Shown here one piece after another: positions 17,440 through 26,431 of a stretch of DNA of 64,000 nucleotides (within the stretch, counting starts at the first letter, position 1; each line of letters starts with the position of its first letter). The stretch covers positions 620,643-684,642 of the forward strand of contig NZ_AXAJ01000001.1 of assembly GCF_000472445.1 (NCBI RefSeq), in the 5' to 3' direction. This stretch comes from Burkholderia sp. WSM2230 (GTDB taxonomy: Bacteria; Pseudomonadota; Gammaproteobacteria; Burkholderiales; Burkholderiaceae). A program made the translations under genes and the position numbers. Below the pieces are notes generated by a model that saw only the letters and a list, made by a program, of their open reading frames with translations, made no database searches and was not told the DNA's origin.

Positions 17440-18237
17440 ATGCTTCGTAAGCTCCAACTCTCGCTTTTCATCGCCGCTGCTGTGGTCGGTTCCGTCGGTT
17501 CGGTCGGCACCGTCAGCGCGGAAACACAAAACACGTTGCGCTTCGGCATCGAAGCCGCCTATCCGCCGTTCGAAAGCAAGTCTGCAACGGGCCAGTTGCA
17601 GGGCTTCGACGTGGACGTCGGCAATGCCGTCTGCGCGAAGATGGCCGTGAAATGCGAGTGGGTCGAAAACGCATTCGACGGTCTGATTCCCGCGTTGCAG
17701 GCGCGCAAATTCGACGTCATCAATTCGGCGATGAACATCACCGCAAAGCGCAAGCAGACCATCGACTTCACGCGGCCCATCTATGTCGTGCCGATCGTGA
17801 TGGTTGCGAAGCGCGGCTCAGGCCTGATGCCGGACGTGAAGAGCATGCAGGGCAAGCGCGTCGGCGTCCTGCAAGGTTCGTCGCAGGAAGATTTTCTGAA
17901 GGCACATTGGGCTAATGCCGGTGTATCGGTGGTCTCTTACGCGGATCAGGACCAGGTGTACACGGACCTGGTAGCGGGGCGGCTCGACGCCGCTGTCCAG
18001 GAAGCGCAAACGGTTGAAGACGGCTTCCTTAAGAAGCCGGCCGGGCGCGACTATGCGATCGCTGGTCAGCCGCTCAGCGATCCGGCCACGCTCGGTGAAG
18101 GGACCGGCTTCGGCTTGCGCAAGGGCGACAAGGCACTCGCGAAGAAAGTTGACGCTGCGCTCGAGGCTCTGAAGAAAGACGGCACGCTGAGCGCGCTCTC
18201 GCAAAAGTACTTCAATCGCGACATCATCGCGAAGTAA
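17440..18237 (+). CDS. periplasmic basic-amino-acid-type binding protein (orphan)
   Basis: A 265-residue family-3 solute-binding protein. It has a signal peptide (to about 28, with a small GSVGSVGTVSA repeat), then LRFGIEAAYPPFESK, and INSAMNITAKRKQTIDFTRPIY, the lysine/arginine/ornithine-binding signature. No ABC permease or ATPase is adjacent, so it must use membrane parts encoded elsewhere. It is divergent from the DauB-like gene across the palindromic operators, hence probably co-regulated. AGGGAA lies 8 bases before the ATG. Confidence 0.85.
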   Translation: MLRKLQLSLFIAAAVVGSVGSVGTVSAETQNTLRFGIEAAYPPFESKSATGQLQGFDVDVGNAVCAKMAVKCEWVENAFDGLIPALQARKFDVINSAMNITAKRKQTIDFTRPIYVVPIVMVAKRGSGLMPDVKSMQGKRVGVLQGSSQEDFLKAHWANAGVSVVSYADQDQVYTDLVAGRLDAAVQEAQTVEDGFLKKPAGRDYAIAGQPLSDPATLGEGTGFGLRKGDKALAKKVDAALEALKKDGTLSALSQKYFNRDIIAK

Positions 18238-18345
18238 TGTAAAGCAACGCATTGCGGGCTGGCGCGGGCGATTGAGCGCTGGCCGCGCATGCATGTGTCG
18301 TTCAATCGGGCAGTGCGGTTTTGGCGGGGCAAACAGAGCGAGCTT

Positions 18346-19587
18346 ATGGATTTCGATGTAATCGTGCTGGGCGCTGGAATAGTCGGTGTGTCAGCCGCGC
18401 TGCATTTGCAGGATCGGGGGCGGCGCGTAGCGCTCGTCGACCGGCGCGCGCCTGGTGAGGAAACCAGTTTCGGCAATGCGGGGTTGATCGAGTCCTCGTC
18501 TGTCGTGCCTTATGCATTTCCGCGCAGTATCGGAACGCTGATGCGCTATGCGCGCAACCAGTCGACTGATCTTTACTGGGACTATCGCGCGTTGCCGTCT
18601 TTCGCGGGCTGGCTCGCGCGCTTCTGGTGGGAGTCGTCGCCCGAGCGGCTCATGAGCGCGGCGCGTGACATGCTGCCGTTGATCCGTCAAAGCGTCGCCG
18701 AGCACGATCTGCTGATTGCGCGCGCGGGTCTTTCGGAGCTCGCCGTCAGCAAGGGCTGGACCGAGGCGTTTCGCACGCCGGCGGAATTCGCGCGCAATGT
18801 AGCCGCCGCGCAAGCCCACGCGCGGACTTATGGACTGCGTGTCGTCCCGCTCGATGCCGGCGCGTTGGCTGCGCACGAGCCCGGCGTCGCCGACGGATTC
18901 TGCGGCGCACTGCACTGGCAGGACCCGAAAAGCATCGTTAATCCGGGCGCGTTGACGAAGGGTTATGCGCGTCTCTTCGAACAGGACGGCGGCACGCTGC
19001 TGACCGGTGACGCCACGTCCCTGGAGGCGCAGGCCGGCGCATGGACCGTGCAGACATCTTCGGACCGCATCAGTGCGAAAGACGTTGTGGTCGCGCTCGG
19101 TCCATGGTCCGACAAGGTGTTCGAGCCGCTCGGCTATCGCATTCCGCTGCGCGCAAAACGCGGCTATCACATGCATTACCAGCCGACGAAGCCGATGCTC
19201 TCCATGCCCTACGTCGACTCTGAGCAAGGCTACGTCGTGGCTCCGATGCAAGGGCGCTTGCGGCTGACAACAGGCGTGGAAATCGCGCGGCGCGATGCGA
19301 GGCCTACGGGCATCCAGCTCGAGCGCGCGGAGCGCCTCGCGAAGTCAGTGTTTGGACTCGGCGAGCGGCTGGACGCGAACCCCTGGCTCGGCTTGCGCCC
19401 CTGCACGCCGGACATGCGGCCTATCATCGGAGCGGCGCCGCGACATCGGGGTCTGTGGTTCTCGTTCGGCCACAATCATCATGGATTGACGCTCGGCCCG
19501 GTCACAGGGCGGCTGCTTGCTGACATGATGACGGGCGCGCAGCCTTTCGTCGATCCACATCCGTTTCGCGTCGAGCGGTTCGGGTAA
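18346..19587 (+). CDS. FAD-dependent D-amino-acid dehydrogenase (DadA-type)
   Basis: A 413-residue flavoprotein. Its dinucleotide-binding block is IVLGAGIVGVSAALHL at residues 6-21, then a DadA-like VDRRAPGEETSFGNAGLI and LWFSFGHNHHGLTLGPVTG at the C-terminal FAD contact. DadA-type enzymes deaminate D-amino acids at the membrane with electrons to quinone. It follows the binding protein by 108 bases. With the DauB-like reductase, a D-amino-acid to imino acid to L-amino-acid route is possible. The start at 18346 places the FAD motif at the N-terminus; the upstream in-frame ATG adds an unrelated tail. Confidence 0.83.
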   Translation: MDFDVIVLGAGIVGVSAALHLQDRGRRVALVDRRAPGEETSFGNAGLIESSSVVPYAFPRSIGTLMRYARNQSTDLYWDYRALPSFAGWLARFWWESSPERLMSAARDMLPLIRQSVAEHDLLIARAGLSELAVSKGWTEAFRTPAEFARNVAAAQAHARTYGLRVVPLDAGALAAHEPGVADGFCGALHWQDPKSIVNPGALTKGYARLFEQDGGTLLTGDATSLEAQAGAWTVQTSSDRISAKDVVVALGPWSDKVFEPLGYRIPLRAKRGYHMHYQPTKPMLSMPYVDSEQGYVVAPMQGRLRLTTGVEIARRDARPTGIQLERAERLAKSVFGLGERLDANPWLGLRPCTPDMRPIIGAAPRHRGLWFSFGHNHHGLTLGPVTGRLLADMMTGAQPFVDPHPFRVERFG

Positions 19588-19609
19588 GAGCTGCCTGGCT
19601 CGCGTAAGG

Positions 19610-20530
19610 CTAGTCCGCCATTATTCCAGCGACTCGCCGCAGCACATTCATTGGACCCAGCTCGCGGATGGTTTGCATCTGCATGTCGTCGCGAACGAAG
19701 AGCGACCCTGCGAACCCCAGCGCATTGACTGCGATTCCCTCCGCACGTTCGGCGCGGCGAGGCACGAGCATCATCCATCGCGTGGTGACGAGGAGATTGT
19801 AGGGCGCCGATTGCCGTGCTTCGCCGTTCACCACGACGGCGTGCAGGCCGGCCGCGTCGAGCAGAGACAGGTACTTGTCGAATGCGCTGCGGGCCAGTTC
19901 CGGCGGCCGGTCCGCAAGCTTCGTATCGAGGCGTGTGAACGCATGCGGAAAGCCGAGGCCAGGCACCGTGCAGACTGCACCATCCGTGCGCGCGGTGGCG
20001 AGCAACGACTCGATCGGCACGTGAGGCGCGCTTTCGTCGAGCGGCAGCGGCACGATCTGCAGATGCTTGTGTGGCTGACTCGCGCCGGCGGCCGGCCCGC
20101 TGTTGTAAAAACCCAGGCCCTCGAACTGCGTCATGCAATCGAATAGCGCGTAGAAGTCGGCCAGGTTCAGCAGGTTTTCCTGCAACTCGAAGCGTCGCGT
20201 CACGACCAGCAGATGGTGGTCGATCACGTTGAACTTGTTGAGCAGCAGGAGATGCGTGTCCGAGATATCGGCGACGAACAGATTCGCGTCGCAGGGCAGG
20301 AAAGGGTTGATCGCACAATTGGTGGCCGCGTCTGTCTTGCGTCGCCGTGCGTCCTGCTCCTTGCGTTCGAGGCTCGACACTTGCCGGATCAGAAAGCGCA
20401 CGCCGCCGTCTTCGATCGTCGTGCGGGTGGTCTGTATGGGGTGCAGCGCGCCGCAAGCGAGCGCGTGCCCGGTCTGGCGCAAGATAGCGGGCCACAAGTG
20501 GCCGGACGGTTCGCGAGGAGGCGTGTTCAT
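19610..20530 (-). CDS. Ap4A phosphorylase-like ATP adenylyltransferase
   Basis: A 306-residue HIT-superfamily protein. It carries the APA1/APA2 blocks NPFLPCDANLFV (residues 75-86), KFNVIDHHLLVVTR, and the catalytic His-x-His-x-Gln as PHKHLQ (153-158). The C-terminal APYNLLVTTRWMMLVPRR is also typical. Such enzymes split diadenosine tetraphosphate with phosphate to ADP and ATP. It converges on the DadA-type gene with a 22-base gap. No clear Shine-Dalgarno is visible before the ATG at 20530. Confidence 0.85.
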   Translation of the reverse strand: MNTPPREPSGHLWPAILRQTGHALACGALHPIQTTRTTIEDGGVRFLIRQVSSLERKEQDARRRKTDAATNCAINPFLPCDANLFVADISDTHLLLLNKFNVIDHHLLVVTRRFELQENLLNLADFYALFDCMTQFEGLGFYNSGPAAGASQPHKHLQIVPLPLDESAPHVPIESLLATARTDGAVCTVPGLGFPHAFTRLDTKLADRPPELARSAFDKYLSLLDAAGLHAVVVNGEARQSAPYNLLVTTRWMMLVPRRAERAEGIAVNALGFAGSLFVRDDMQMQTIRELGPMNVLRRVAGIMAD

Positions 20531-20610
20531 CGAAATAAGCGGCTTCTGTTCTGCGCGAGGTGCAGCTTTCTTTATACACTCGGCGCGGGAGTCTCGCGCG
20601 ACGTGTCTTG

Positions 20611-20638
20611 CAACTCGCAACTCGCAACTCGCAACCGG
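20611..20638. repeat. short tandem repeat of CAACTCG
   Basis: Three exact copies of the 7-mer CAACTCG and a fourth ending CGG instead of TCG, in the gap between the ATP-adenylyltransferase start and the LysR stop. A likely slippage site that could vary between strains. Confidence 0.6.
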
Positions 20639-20662
20639 AGCCGCCGGCGCCGCAGCAACAGC

Positions 20663-21514
20663 CTAGCGCCGCAATTCGGCGATGATCTTCTCGGCCAGAA
20701 AATCGCACGGCGGGCGCTTGGATGCCGTGCTTCTCGCGAGCACCACTTCCAGCGCCGCGATTTCAGGCAAGCCCTGCGTCTGGCCGAGAAGCGCGAAATG
20801 CGCGGGCACCGCGCATTTCGCGAGCGGGACCACGGCAAGGCCCGCTTCAGCCATCGAGACAAGCCCCATCAGACTCGGGCTTTCATACGAGGTGCGATAG
20901 CTGATTCCCGCGTGTTCGAGGCTGCGGATCGCATTCTCGCGCGCGACGCTGCCCGGCAGAAACACCGCAATCGGCAAAGGCCTTTCTCGCCAGATGTCGT
21001 GCGCGCTCGGCGATGCGGCCCATACCATCGGCTCGAGCCGCAAAAATTCTCCAGCCAGGCCCTTGACGCGCGTCGCGCAGACAAGATCGACGGAGCCGTC
21101 TTTCACCATGGGCGCAAGCGCGACGCTCGGCAGGCCGACCACCCGAATCTCCACCTTCGGGTAGGTCGCGGAAAATTTCTTGAGGATGGGCGGCAGGAGC
21201 GACGACGCGTAGTCGTCCGGCACGCCGATGCTCACGCGGCCAGTCACGTCGGGCCGGACCACGGCCGCCCACGCTTCGTCGCGCAAGGCCAGCATGCGGC
21301 GCGCGTAGGCGAGCAGCACTTCGCCGTCCTGGGTGGGCAGCACGCTTCTTGGCTTGCGCACGAACAGCGGCTTGCCGAGCGCGGTTTCGAGCGTCTTGAT
21401 CTGCATGCTCACCGCCGACTGCGACCGGTGCACGATCTCCGCCGCGCGGCTGATATTTCCGGCGTCGGCCACTGCGACGATCATCGTCATCACGTCGAGG
21501 TCAAGGGCTTTCAA
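20663..21514 (-). CDS. LysR-family regulator
   Basis: A 283-residue LysR regulator. The helix-turn-helix is NISRAAEIVHRSQSAVSMQI (about residues 20-39), followed by an effector domain with RVSIGVPDDYASSLLPPIL. It is divergent from the alpha/beta hydrolase gene at 21608 with a 93-base shared promoter holding an inverted repeat, so it most likely controls that hydrolase. The effector is unknown. Confidence 0.85.
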   Translation of the reverse strand: MKALDLDVMTMIVAVADAGNISRAAEIVHRSQSAVSMQIKTLETALGKPLFVRKPRSVLPTQDGEVLLAYARRMLALRDEAWAAVVRPDVTGRVSIGVPDDYASSLLPPILKKFSATYPKVEIRVVGLPSVALAPMVKDGSVDLVCATRVKGLAGEFLRLEPMVWAASPSAHDIWRERPLPIAVFLPGSVARENAIRSLEHAGISYRTSYESPSLMGLVSMAEAGLAVVPLAKCAVPAHFALLGQTQGLPEIAALEVVLARSTASKRPPCDFLAEKIIAELRR

Positions 21515-21533
21515 GGGTAGTATCAGAAAAATA

Positions 21534-21546
21534 GATGGATTCCATC
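21534..21546. promoter_or_regulatory. palindrome in the LysR/hydrolase divergent promoter
   Basis: GATGGA-t-TCCATC is a perfect 6-1-6 inverted repeat within an AT-rich patch, 20 bases from the LysR start and 62 from the hydrolase start. It is a plausible LysR recognition site. Confidence 0.45.
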
Positions 21547-21607
21547 AATATTACGCGATTTTCTTAAATGTTGACGTACGGCATAGTGCTGGCAAAGGAG
21601 CCAGTGT

Positions 21608-22459
21608 ATGAACGCCCGAACCGATTTCTCCCTGCTTGCCGCGCCCGAACTCTCGTTTGCGACGATTGCGTCGGGCATTTGCGTGCCGTACGTGGAGTGC
21701 GGAGAGGGCGAGCCCCTCGTGTTCGTGCACGGCTCGCTGTGCGACTACCGCTACTGGAGCGCGCAGACGGCGGCACTTTCAGCACATTTTCGCTGCATTT
21801 CAGTGAGCCTCAGCCACTACTGGCCGGCGGGCGAGGCTTGCATTCAGGGCGAGTTCGGCTGGCAGACCCATGTTGCGGAACTGGCCGAGTTCATCGAGGC
21901 GCTCGACATCGCGCCGGTTCATCTGGTCGGGCATTCGCGTGGAGGATCCGTGGCATTTCACGTGGCGCGCGAGTACCCGCGCCTCGTGAAGACGCTCACG
22001 CTCGCGGATCCCGGCGGTCCGTTGCAGACGGACAGCATGGCCGAGGCGGCGTTGCCCGCCGCGACCAACGCGCTGCGCGCGCGCGTGGCCGAATTGATTG
22101 AAGGCGGCGAGATCGAGGCCGGACTCGAATTGTTCGTCGACTCGGTGAGCGCGCCCGGCTCGTGGCGCAAGAGTTCGGTTGCCTTTCGCACGATGGCCGC
22201 CGATAACGCGGCCACATTGCCGAAGCAGCTTCGCGATCCGCTGCCCGCGTATTCGCGAGAGGCGGCGCGCGGCGTGAAATGCAGAACGCTTCTCATTGAA
22301 GGGCAGCGCAGCCCCCGCATGTTCCGCAACAACGTCGAAAAGCTCGCGCAGTGGATCGACTACGCGGACCGGCAGACCATCGCGGGGGCATCGCACGGCA
22401 TGAACGTGTCCAACGCGGGCGCCTTTAACCGGCTCATACATTCGTTCGCGAGCTTTTGA
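21608..22459 (+). CDS. alpha/beta hydrolase
   Basis: A 283-residue alpha/beta hydrolase. VFVHGSLCDYRYW (residues 39-50) carries the oxyanion HG, and VGHSRGGSVA holds the nucleophile Ser110. GASHGMN near residue 268 supplies the catalytic His. It could be an esterase or C-C hydrolase; the substrate is not readable. An AAAGGAG site lies upstream of the ATG. It is paired with a divergent LysR gene. Confidence 0.82.
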   Translation: MNARTDFSLLAAPELSFATIASGICVPYVECGEGEPLVFVHGSLCDYRYWSAQTAALSAHFRCISVSLSHYWPAGEACIQGEFGWQTHVAELAEFIEALDIAPVHLVGHSRGGSVAFHVAREYPRLVKTLTLADPGGPLQTDSMAEAALPAATNALRARVAELIEGGEIEAGLELFVDSVSAPGSWRKSSVAFRTMAADNAATLPKQLRDPLPAYSREAARGVKCRTLLIEGQRSPRMFRNNVEKLAQWIDYADRQTIAGASHGMNVSNAGAFNRLIHSFASF

Positions 22460-22531
22460 GCGGCGGCTTTGCAACTCTGAGCCGCCCGCCGCAGATGTGG
22501 TGCCTGCTGGGCCTGCCGCGGCTCCGGATCC

Positions 22532-23758
22532 TCAAAGACTTCTCGCACGGGCCGCCGCAGCGCGCGGCCTCGTCGTAAGAAGTCGGCTGCGAATCCAGTC
22601 TCTTAACGGAGCGACCAGCCGCTCCTGGAAATACACGGCCGCAATCACAGTGCCGATCAGATAGAGCGGATACGTCGCCATGCCCGGTATGACTTCTTTC
22701 GACGCCGCGACGCACTCGGAGAAGTGCGAAGCGCACCACAGCGGCGACTTGCCAATGGAAAGCAGTTTCAGCACTTTCATCAGAACCAGAAAGACCGGGA
22801 CATGAATCGCGAAGATGGAGAGCGCGGAGTTGCCAAGGCGAGTGGATAGCGCAGCGAATCGCGAGGGAACCGCAAGCCCCGCGAAGACGATGACAAGCAG
22901 CACCTCTGCCGGCATCAATGCGCCGTTGTGAACGACGTAGCGCGTGCTGAGCGATCCATGCGACTCAAGCCATGCCGCCACCGCGAACGAGCCTGCAAAC
23001 ACGAGCAATGCGGCGACGATCTTCGCCCGGCTCTCGTATATCGCATTCAACTGCCCCTCGCGAAAGAGTCCATACACGACAATGCCGACGAGAAACTCAG
23101 GCAGACGGAGCACCGGGTTGCGCATGACGATGCCGACTGCAATGGGGCTGTACCAGTGCATCAGCGTCGCGACCACGGGCGCCGTGAGGTAAAGCACCCA
23201 CAGCGCGAATAGAAGCCGATACTTGTTGCTGGCTTTGAGAAGGCGCGGTGCAAAGAACGGAAACGTGAGATAAAAAAAGAACAGGGTTGCAAGCGACCAC
23301 GACGGCGGATTCACCGACCCATACAACGGATACCATACCTGTAGCAGAAACAGGTTCAGCAGGAAATTGACGGCCGTTTCGGTCGCGCCTAGCGTGACGA
23401 AATGCTCATCATCGTCGAGCGACATCAGTGCGAACTGGTTGAATCCGCGCGTGCCTGCCACGGAGACGAGCAGCACCAGGACCAGAGCGATCAGATGCAC
23501 CGGGTAAAGATTGGACAGGCGCTTCACGAAGAATTCGCGGGTGCCGCCGCGCAATTCCGTCGTCCGTCCAAAGTAGACGTGGGCCAGAATGAAGCCCGAC
23601 AGAATGAAGAATGAACTGGTGGCAAAGCCGCCGAGATTGGCCAGTTCGACGAGCGGCAGTGTCACGTACTGCGGATACTGATGTATCGAATGAAAGACCA
23701 TCAGATAAACGGCGAGTGCGAAACGAAGCACGTCCAGGCCAACGAACTTGTTCATCAT
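22532..23758 (-). CDS. membrane acyltransferase, family 3
   Basis: A 408-residue multi-spanning protein (about ten hydrophobic segments) of the acyltransferase-3 family. It starts KFVGLDVLRFALAVYLMVFHSIH with the conserved Arg and His, and has TSSFFILSGFILAHVY. These enzymes O-acetylate surface polysaccharides or lipids. It lies 81 bases downstream of the GT2 gene on the same strand, so the two probably modify one glycan. The start is at the first of two adjacent ATGs (23758); the second (23755) is equally possible. Confidence 0.85.
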   Translation of the reverse strand: MMNKFVGLDVLRFALAVYLMVFHSIHQYPQYVTLPLVELANLGGFATSSFFILSGFILAHVYFGRTTELRGGTREFFVKRLSNLYPVHLIALVLVLLVSVAGTRGFNQFALMSLDDDEHFVTLGATETAVNFLLNLFLLQVWYPLYGSVNPPSWSLATLFFFYLTFPFFAPRLLKASNKYRLLFALWVLYLTAPVVATLMHWYSPIAVGIVMRNPVLRLPEFLVGIVVYGLFREGQLNAIYESRAKIVAALLVFAGSFAVAAWLESHGSLSTRYVVHNGALMPAEVLLVIVFAGLAVPSRFAALSTRLGNSALSIFAIHVPVFLVLMKVLKLLSIGKSPLWCASHFSECVAASKEVIPGMATYPLYLIGTVIAAVYFQERLVAPLRDWIRSRLLTTRPRAAAARARSL

Positions 23759-23839
23759 GAGGTCCACGCGAGATGGGTTGCGCCGAAGGGCATGCGTTCC
23801 CCTGGAATGCGACAGCAAGCGGCAAATTGGTTCGGATGA

Positions 23840-24841
23840 CTAAAGGCGACGCCGGGCAAGAGGGTTGGCAATGTAACGAACGGCGAAATCGGAGAGTGCG
23901 GAAAAAGGCAAAAGGCAAAGACTCGATAAGGCGAGCGTGCCGATCTTCTTCTTGTAGCTCCAGAACGGGTTGCCGACAATTGAGCGGAAGTAACTGTGCG
24001 ACTGGCGGCTAACCCACCGCCAGCGCTTGGTAAACGGCGCCTGATAGACGGCAGAGCAGAAGTACGACTTCTCGAGCGAAAAGTCATAGAACGACAGCGG
24101 CAGTTCGATACCCAGTCGTGCGCGCGCCATCTGCCGCAAAATCGCCCAACGTATGGTCAACGCCTTCGGCGCTTTGTCGGTGCTTTCCGAGTTCGCGAAA
24201 TCGATTCCCGAATGTTCGGTGCGATGCACGCGGTATGCGCCGAGCGATTCGGAAATCGTCGCGACGGCTCCTAGCAAGGCAACGCCGTAAATCGCATAGA
24301 AGTCCGCGCCGTACCGATTGACGTTGGCTTCGGGCACAGGAAAGATTCTCCGCAATGCGCTTGTCCTATATGCGTTGCCCGAGGCCGGCGGTGAAGGATA
24401 TAACCAGCCTTGACGCAGCGGACTGCCGCAGTCTTTTGGAGCTGCCGAATGGGGCACGTAGGTGCCGGAAGGCTTGCCTGCGCGATCGATAACGTCGAGC
24501 CGGAATTGAACCTTGACGAAGTTGCCGCTCTCGAACACTCGCATGACTTTGGAAACCGCATGCGCATACAACAGATCGTCGGAATCGAGCAGCATCACGA
24601 ATTCCGTGTCGATCAGATCCACTGCGTCGTTATAAGCGGAGACCTGACCGCCGTTCTGCTTGTAGAGCGACTTGATGCGGGAGCCGTAGCTTTCAATGAT
24701 GTTGCGGGAGCCGTCTGTCGATCCGTCGTCAATCACGAGTACCTGTGTTGCGGGATAGTCCTGGGCAAGCGCCGAGTCGATTGCCTGGGCGAGAAAGCGG
24801 CCATAGTTGTAATTGCAGATAACGATCGTCACGTTTTGCAT
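23840..24841 (-). CDS. glycosyltransferase family 2
   Basis: A 333-residue GT-A glycosyltransferase. The N-terminal VTIVICNYNYGRFLAQAIDS begins the fold, VLVIDDGSTDGS binds the nucleotide sugar, and MLLDSDDL (Asp86-x-Asp88) is the metal-binding motif. The C-terminal part is helical with a weakly hydrophobic end. It is grouped with the acyltransferase downstream and a TupA-type gene upstream, suggesting a surface-polysaccharide locus, though it lacks the export and polymerase genes of a complete one. Confidence 0.87.
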   Translation of the reverse strand: MQNVTIVICNYNYGRFLAQAIDSALAQDYPATQVLVIDDGSTDGSRNIIESYGSRIKSLYKQNGGQVSAYNDAVDLIDTEFVMLLDSDDLLYAHAVSKVMRVFESGNFVKVQFRLDVIDRAGKPSGTYVPHSAAPKDCGSPLRQGWLYPSPPASGNAYRTSALRRIFPVPEANVNRYGADFYAIYGVALLGAVATISESLGAYRVHRTEHSGIDFANSESTDKAPKALTIRWAILRQMARARLGIELPLSFYDFSLEKSYFCSAVYQAPFTKRWRWVSRQSHSYFRSIVGNPFWSYKKKIGTLALSSLCLLPFSALSDFAVRYIANPLARRRL

Positions 24842-25080
24842 ATGTATTCACCACTGTCGTGAACCGCAACCGCGGCGTAGGGGCGACCATCGCCCGCATC
24901 GGCGTATCCGGTTGCGTGGATCTCTGCCGAATTGGCACAAACCAATTTACCTTTCCGTTCGTTGTGTCGCCAACAAACGTAATGCGATATGTGCGGTCGA
25001 TAACACAGCTTTCGGCGGCTCGGTTGCGCTTCGGTAAAGCAGGGAACAAACGCCCATCCGGCGCGCCGTCGCGCGGCAAA

Positions 25081-25101
25081 CTTGCCGGAAAAATCGGCAA
25101 G
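25081..25101 (-). terminator. hairpin directly after the TupA-like gene
   Basis: CTTGCCG and CGGCAAG form a perfect 7-base stem with a 7-base loop, starting 3 bases after the stop codon. On the minus strand it is followed only by TTTG, so it is a weak or factor-assisted terminator. Confidence 0.5.
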
Positions 25102-25103
25102 CC

Positions 25104-26120
25104 TTACGCAGTGCTTCGCACAGGGGTCGGTAAAGGCGGCCGGGCGGACAGGAAGGCGTCGGGCACGAGTTTGCCCCACTCGTAGTCGACTTTGTCCGGT
25201 GTGAACGGCAGCACGCCGGCGCCCGGCGTGAAAGTCAGCTCGCCAAAATAGATCTGGTTGTCCGGCGCGTACAGATCGACGCGAACATAGTCGAAGTCTT
25301 CAGATAGTTTTCGTGCGGCGGCAAGAATGAGGTCCAGGTTCTCGGGGCGCGGCGCGGGCTTGGGGCTCGGTTTGTAGGCACCAATGGCCATATCGAGGTG
25401 ATTCCAGGAGGCGTCGTAAATGTCGCCACGCGTGTTCGTGCCGAATCGGTCGGAAATGACCAGAATATAGATGAGCGGTCGTCCGCTTCTTCCGCCAAAG
25501 CAGTGCAGCTTGTAGTCGGCAGGAATCTGGCCGCTGTTGTCCAGCAACAGTTTTTCAAAGAAGATGCGTGGCTTGATCTGCCGGTAGTGTTTTTCCCGCG
25601 CAATCTTATAGAAGTCGAGCGTCAGCCAGTAATCAGCGAGTTCCCGTAGTTGTTCGAATGAGCGCGCCGATTTGTCTCTAACCACCTCCACATAGCTGCT
25701 GCCGTGGTTGGCCTTCATGACGAAAGAATCCGGCAACGCGTCGAATACTTCTCTCGTGAAGACGTCCGGTGCCGCCAGTAGCGGAATCACATGCTGTTCT
25801 CCGAGCTTTCTCGCGACATACGCCCGCACCGTGAGCTTGTCGGTCAGCTCCGCGAACCACGGGTCCGGCCGCAGGCTCTTTTGCAGGATCTTCTCATTGA
25901 ACGTGGTGGGGCGAAACAGGTTGGGATAGCGGCCTATTTCCTTGTGATGCAGCAAAGTCAGGAACAATGGCGCCGGCAGCAGCGACTTGGCTGCTTCCTT
26001 CACTTTGCGCAGGGTCGATTGCCGGCGCGCTGGCGCAGTACTCTCTGCCAATTGAGTCTGTAGCTGCGGCACGGACGTGCCGGCTTCACCCGGAAACTGC
26101 ACTGAGTTGGTCGTCGTCAT
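25104..26120 (-). CDS. TupA-like ATP-grasp protein
   Basis: A 338-residue protein of the ATP-grasp TupA family. Family blocks are FNEKILQKSLRPDPWFAELTDK (written in parts: FNEKI, DPWFAELTDK), VMKANHGSS for nucleotide binding, and DFDYVRVDLY with FGELTFTPGAG for metal ligands. TupA makes the polyglutamate part of teichuronopeptide in alkaliphilic Bacillus. Relatives in Gram-negative polysaccharide loci are thought to add amino acids to glycans. The start at 26120 is set by AGGA 9 bases upstream. The likely role is amino-acid decoration of the glycan made by the neighbouring GT2 (inference). Confidence 0.8.
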   Translation of the reverse strand: MTTTNSVQFPGEAGTSVPQLQTQLAESTAPARRQSTLRKVKEAAKSLLPAPLFLTLLHHKEIGRYPNLFRPTTFNEKILQKSLRPDPWFAELTDKLTVRAYVARKLGEQHVIPLLAAPDVFTREVFDALPDSFVMKANHGSSYVEVVRDKSARSFEQLRELADYWLTLDFYKIAREKHYRQIKPRIFFEKLLLDNSGQIPADYKLHCFGGRSGRPLIYILVISDRFGTNTRGDIYDASWNHLDMAIGAYKPSPKPAPRPENLDLILAAARKLSEDFDYVRVDLYAPDNQIYFGELTFTPGAGVLPFTPDKVDYEWGKLVPDAFLSARPPLPTPVRSTA

Positions 26121-26431
26121 TTTTTGAGTCCTGTAGGTTATTCGCGCTACATTCGGGGGCCCAGTCCAGGCTTTCCGATGTATCACAATGCGAGGTTAAC
26201 GCAGCGGACCTGGTGTAATTGACGGCGTCGCTAAACGAAGGAGTTTTGGCCCAATCCCATGAAACTGGCCGTTTTTGCGGGAGGGTTATCGACCGGTTAT
26301 GCGTTGCACATCGCAATGGTTTTGAAGCCGGCCATTCGCTTTTGAAACGTTCGGAGTCGAAAGAAATTGGCCGAAGTGGACAGTGTGAAGTGGCTAATCA
26401 GCGAATGATCTTTACTTCGCGAATGTTGCGC
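26121..26431. other. intergenic, no gene seen
   Basis: 311 bases, relatively AT-rich, between the TupA-like gene start and the histidine-kinase stop. It must carry the promoter of the TupA-like gene. No hairpin, repeat or coding signal stood out. Confidence 0.4.

Noticed and set aside
20611..20638. Possible CRISPR array
   Set aside because: Units are 7 bases and directly adjacent without spacers, so it is a simple tandem repeat.
22462..22486. GGCGGCT/AGCCGCC hairpin between the alpha/beta hydrolase and the convergent acyltransferase
   Set aside because: Seven-base stem with an 11-base loop and no T-tract on either strand; too weak to call a terminator.
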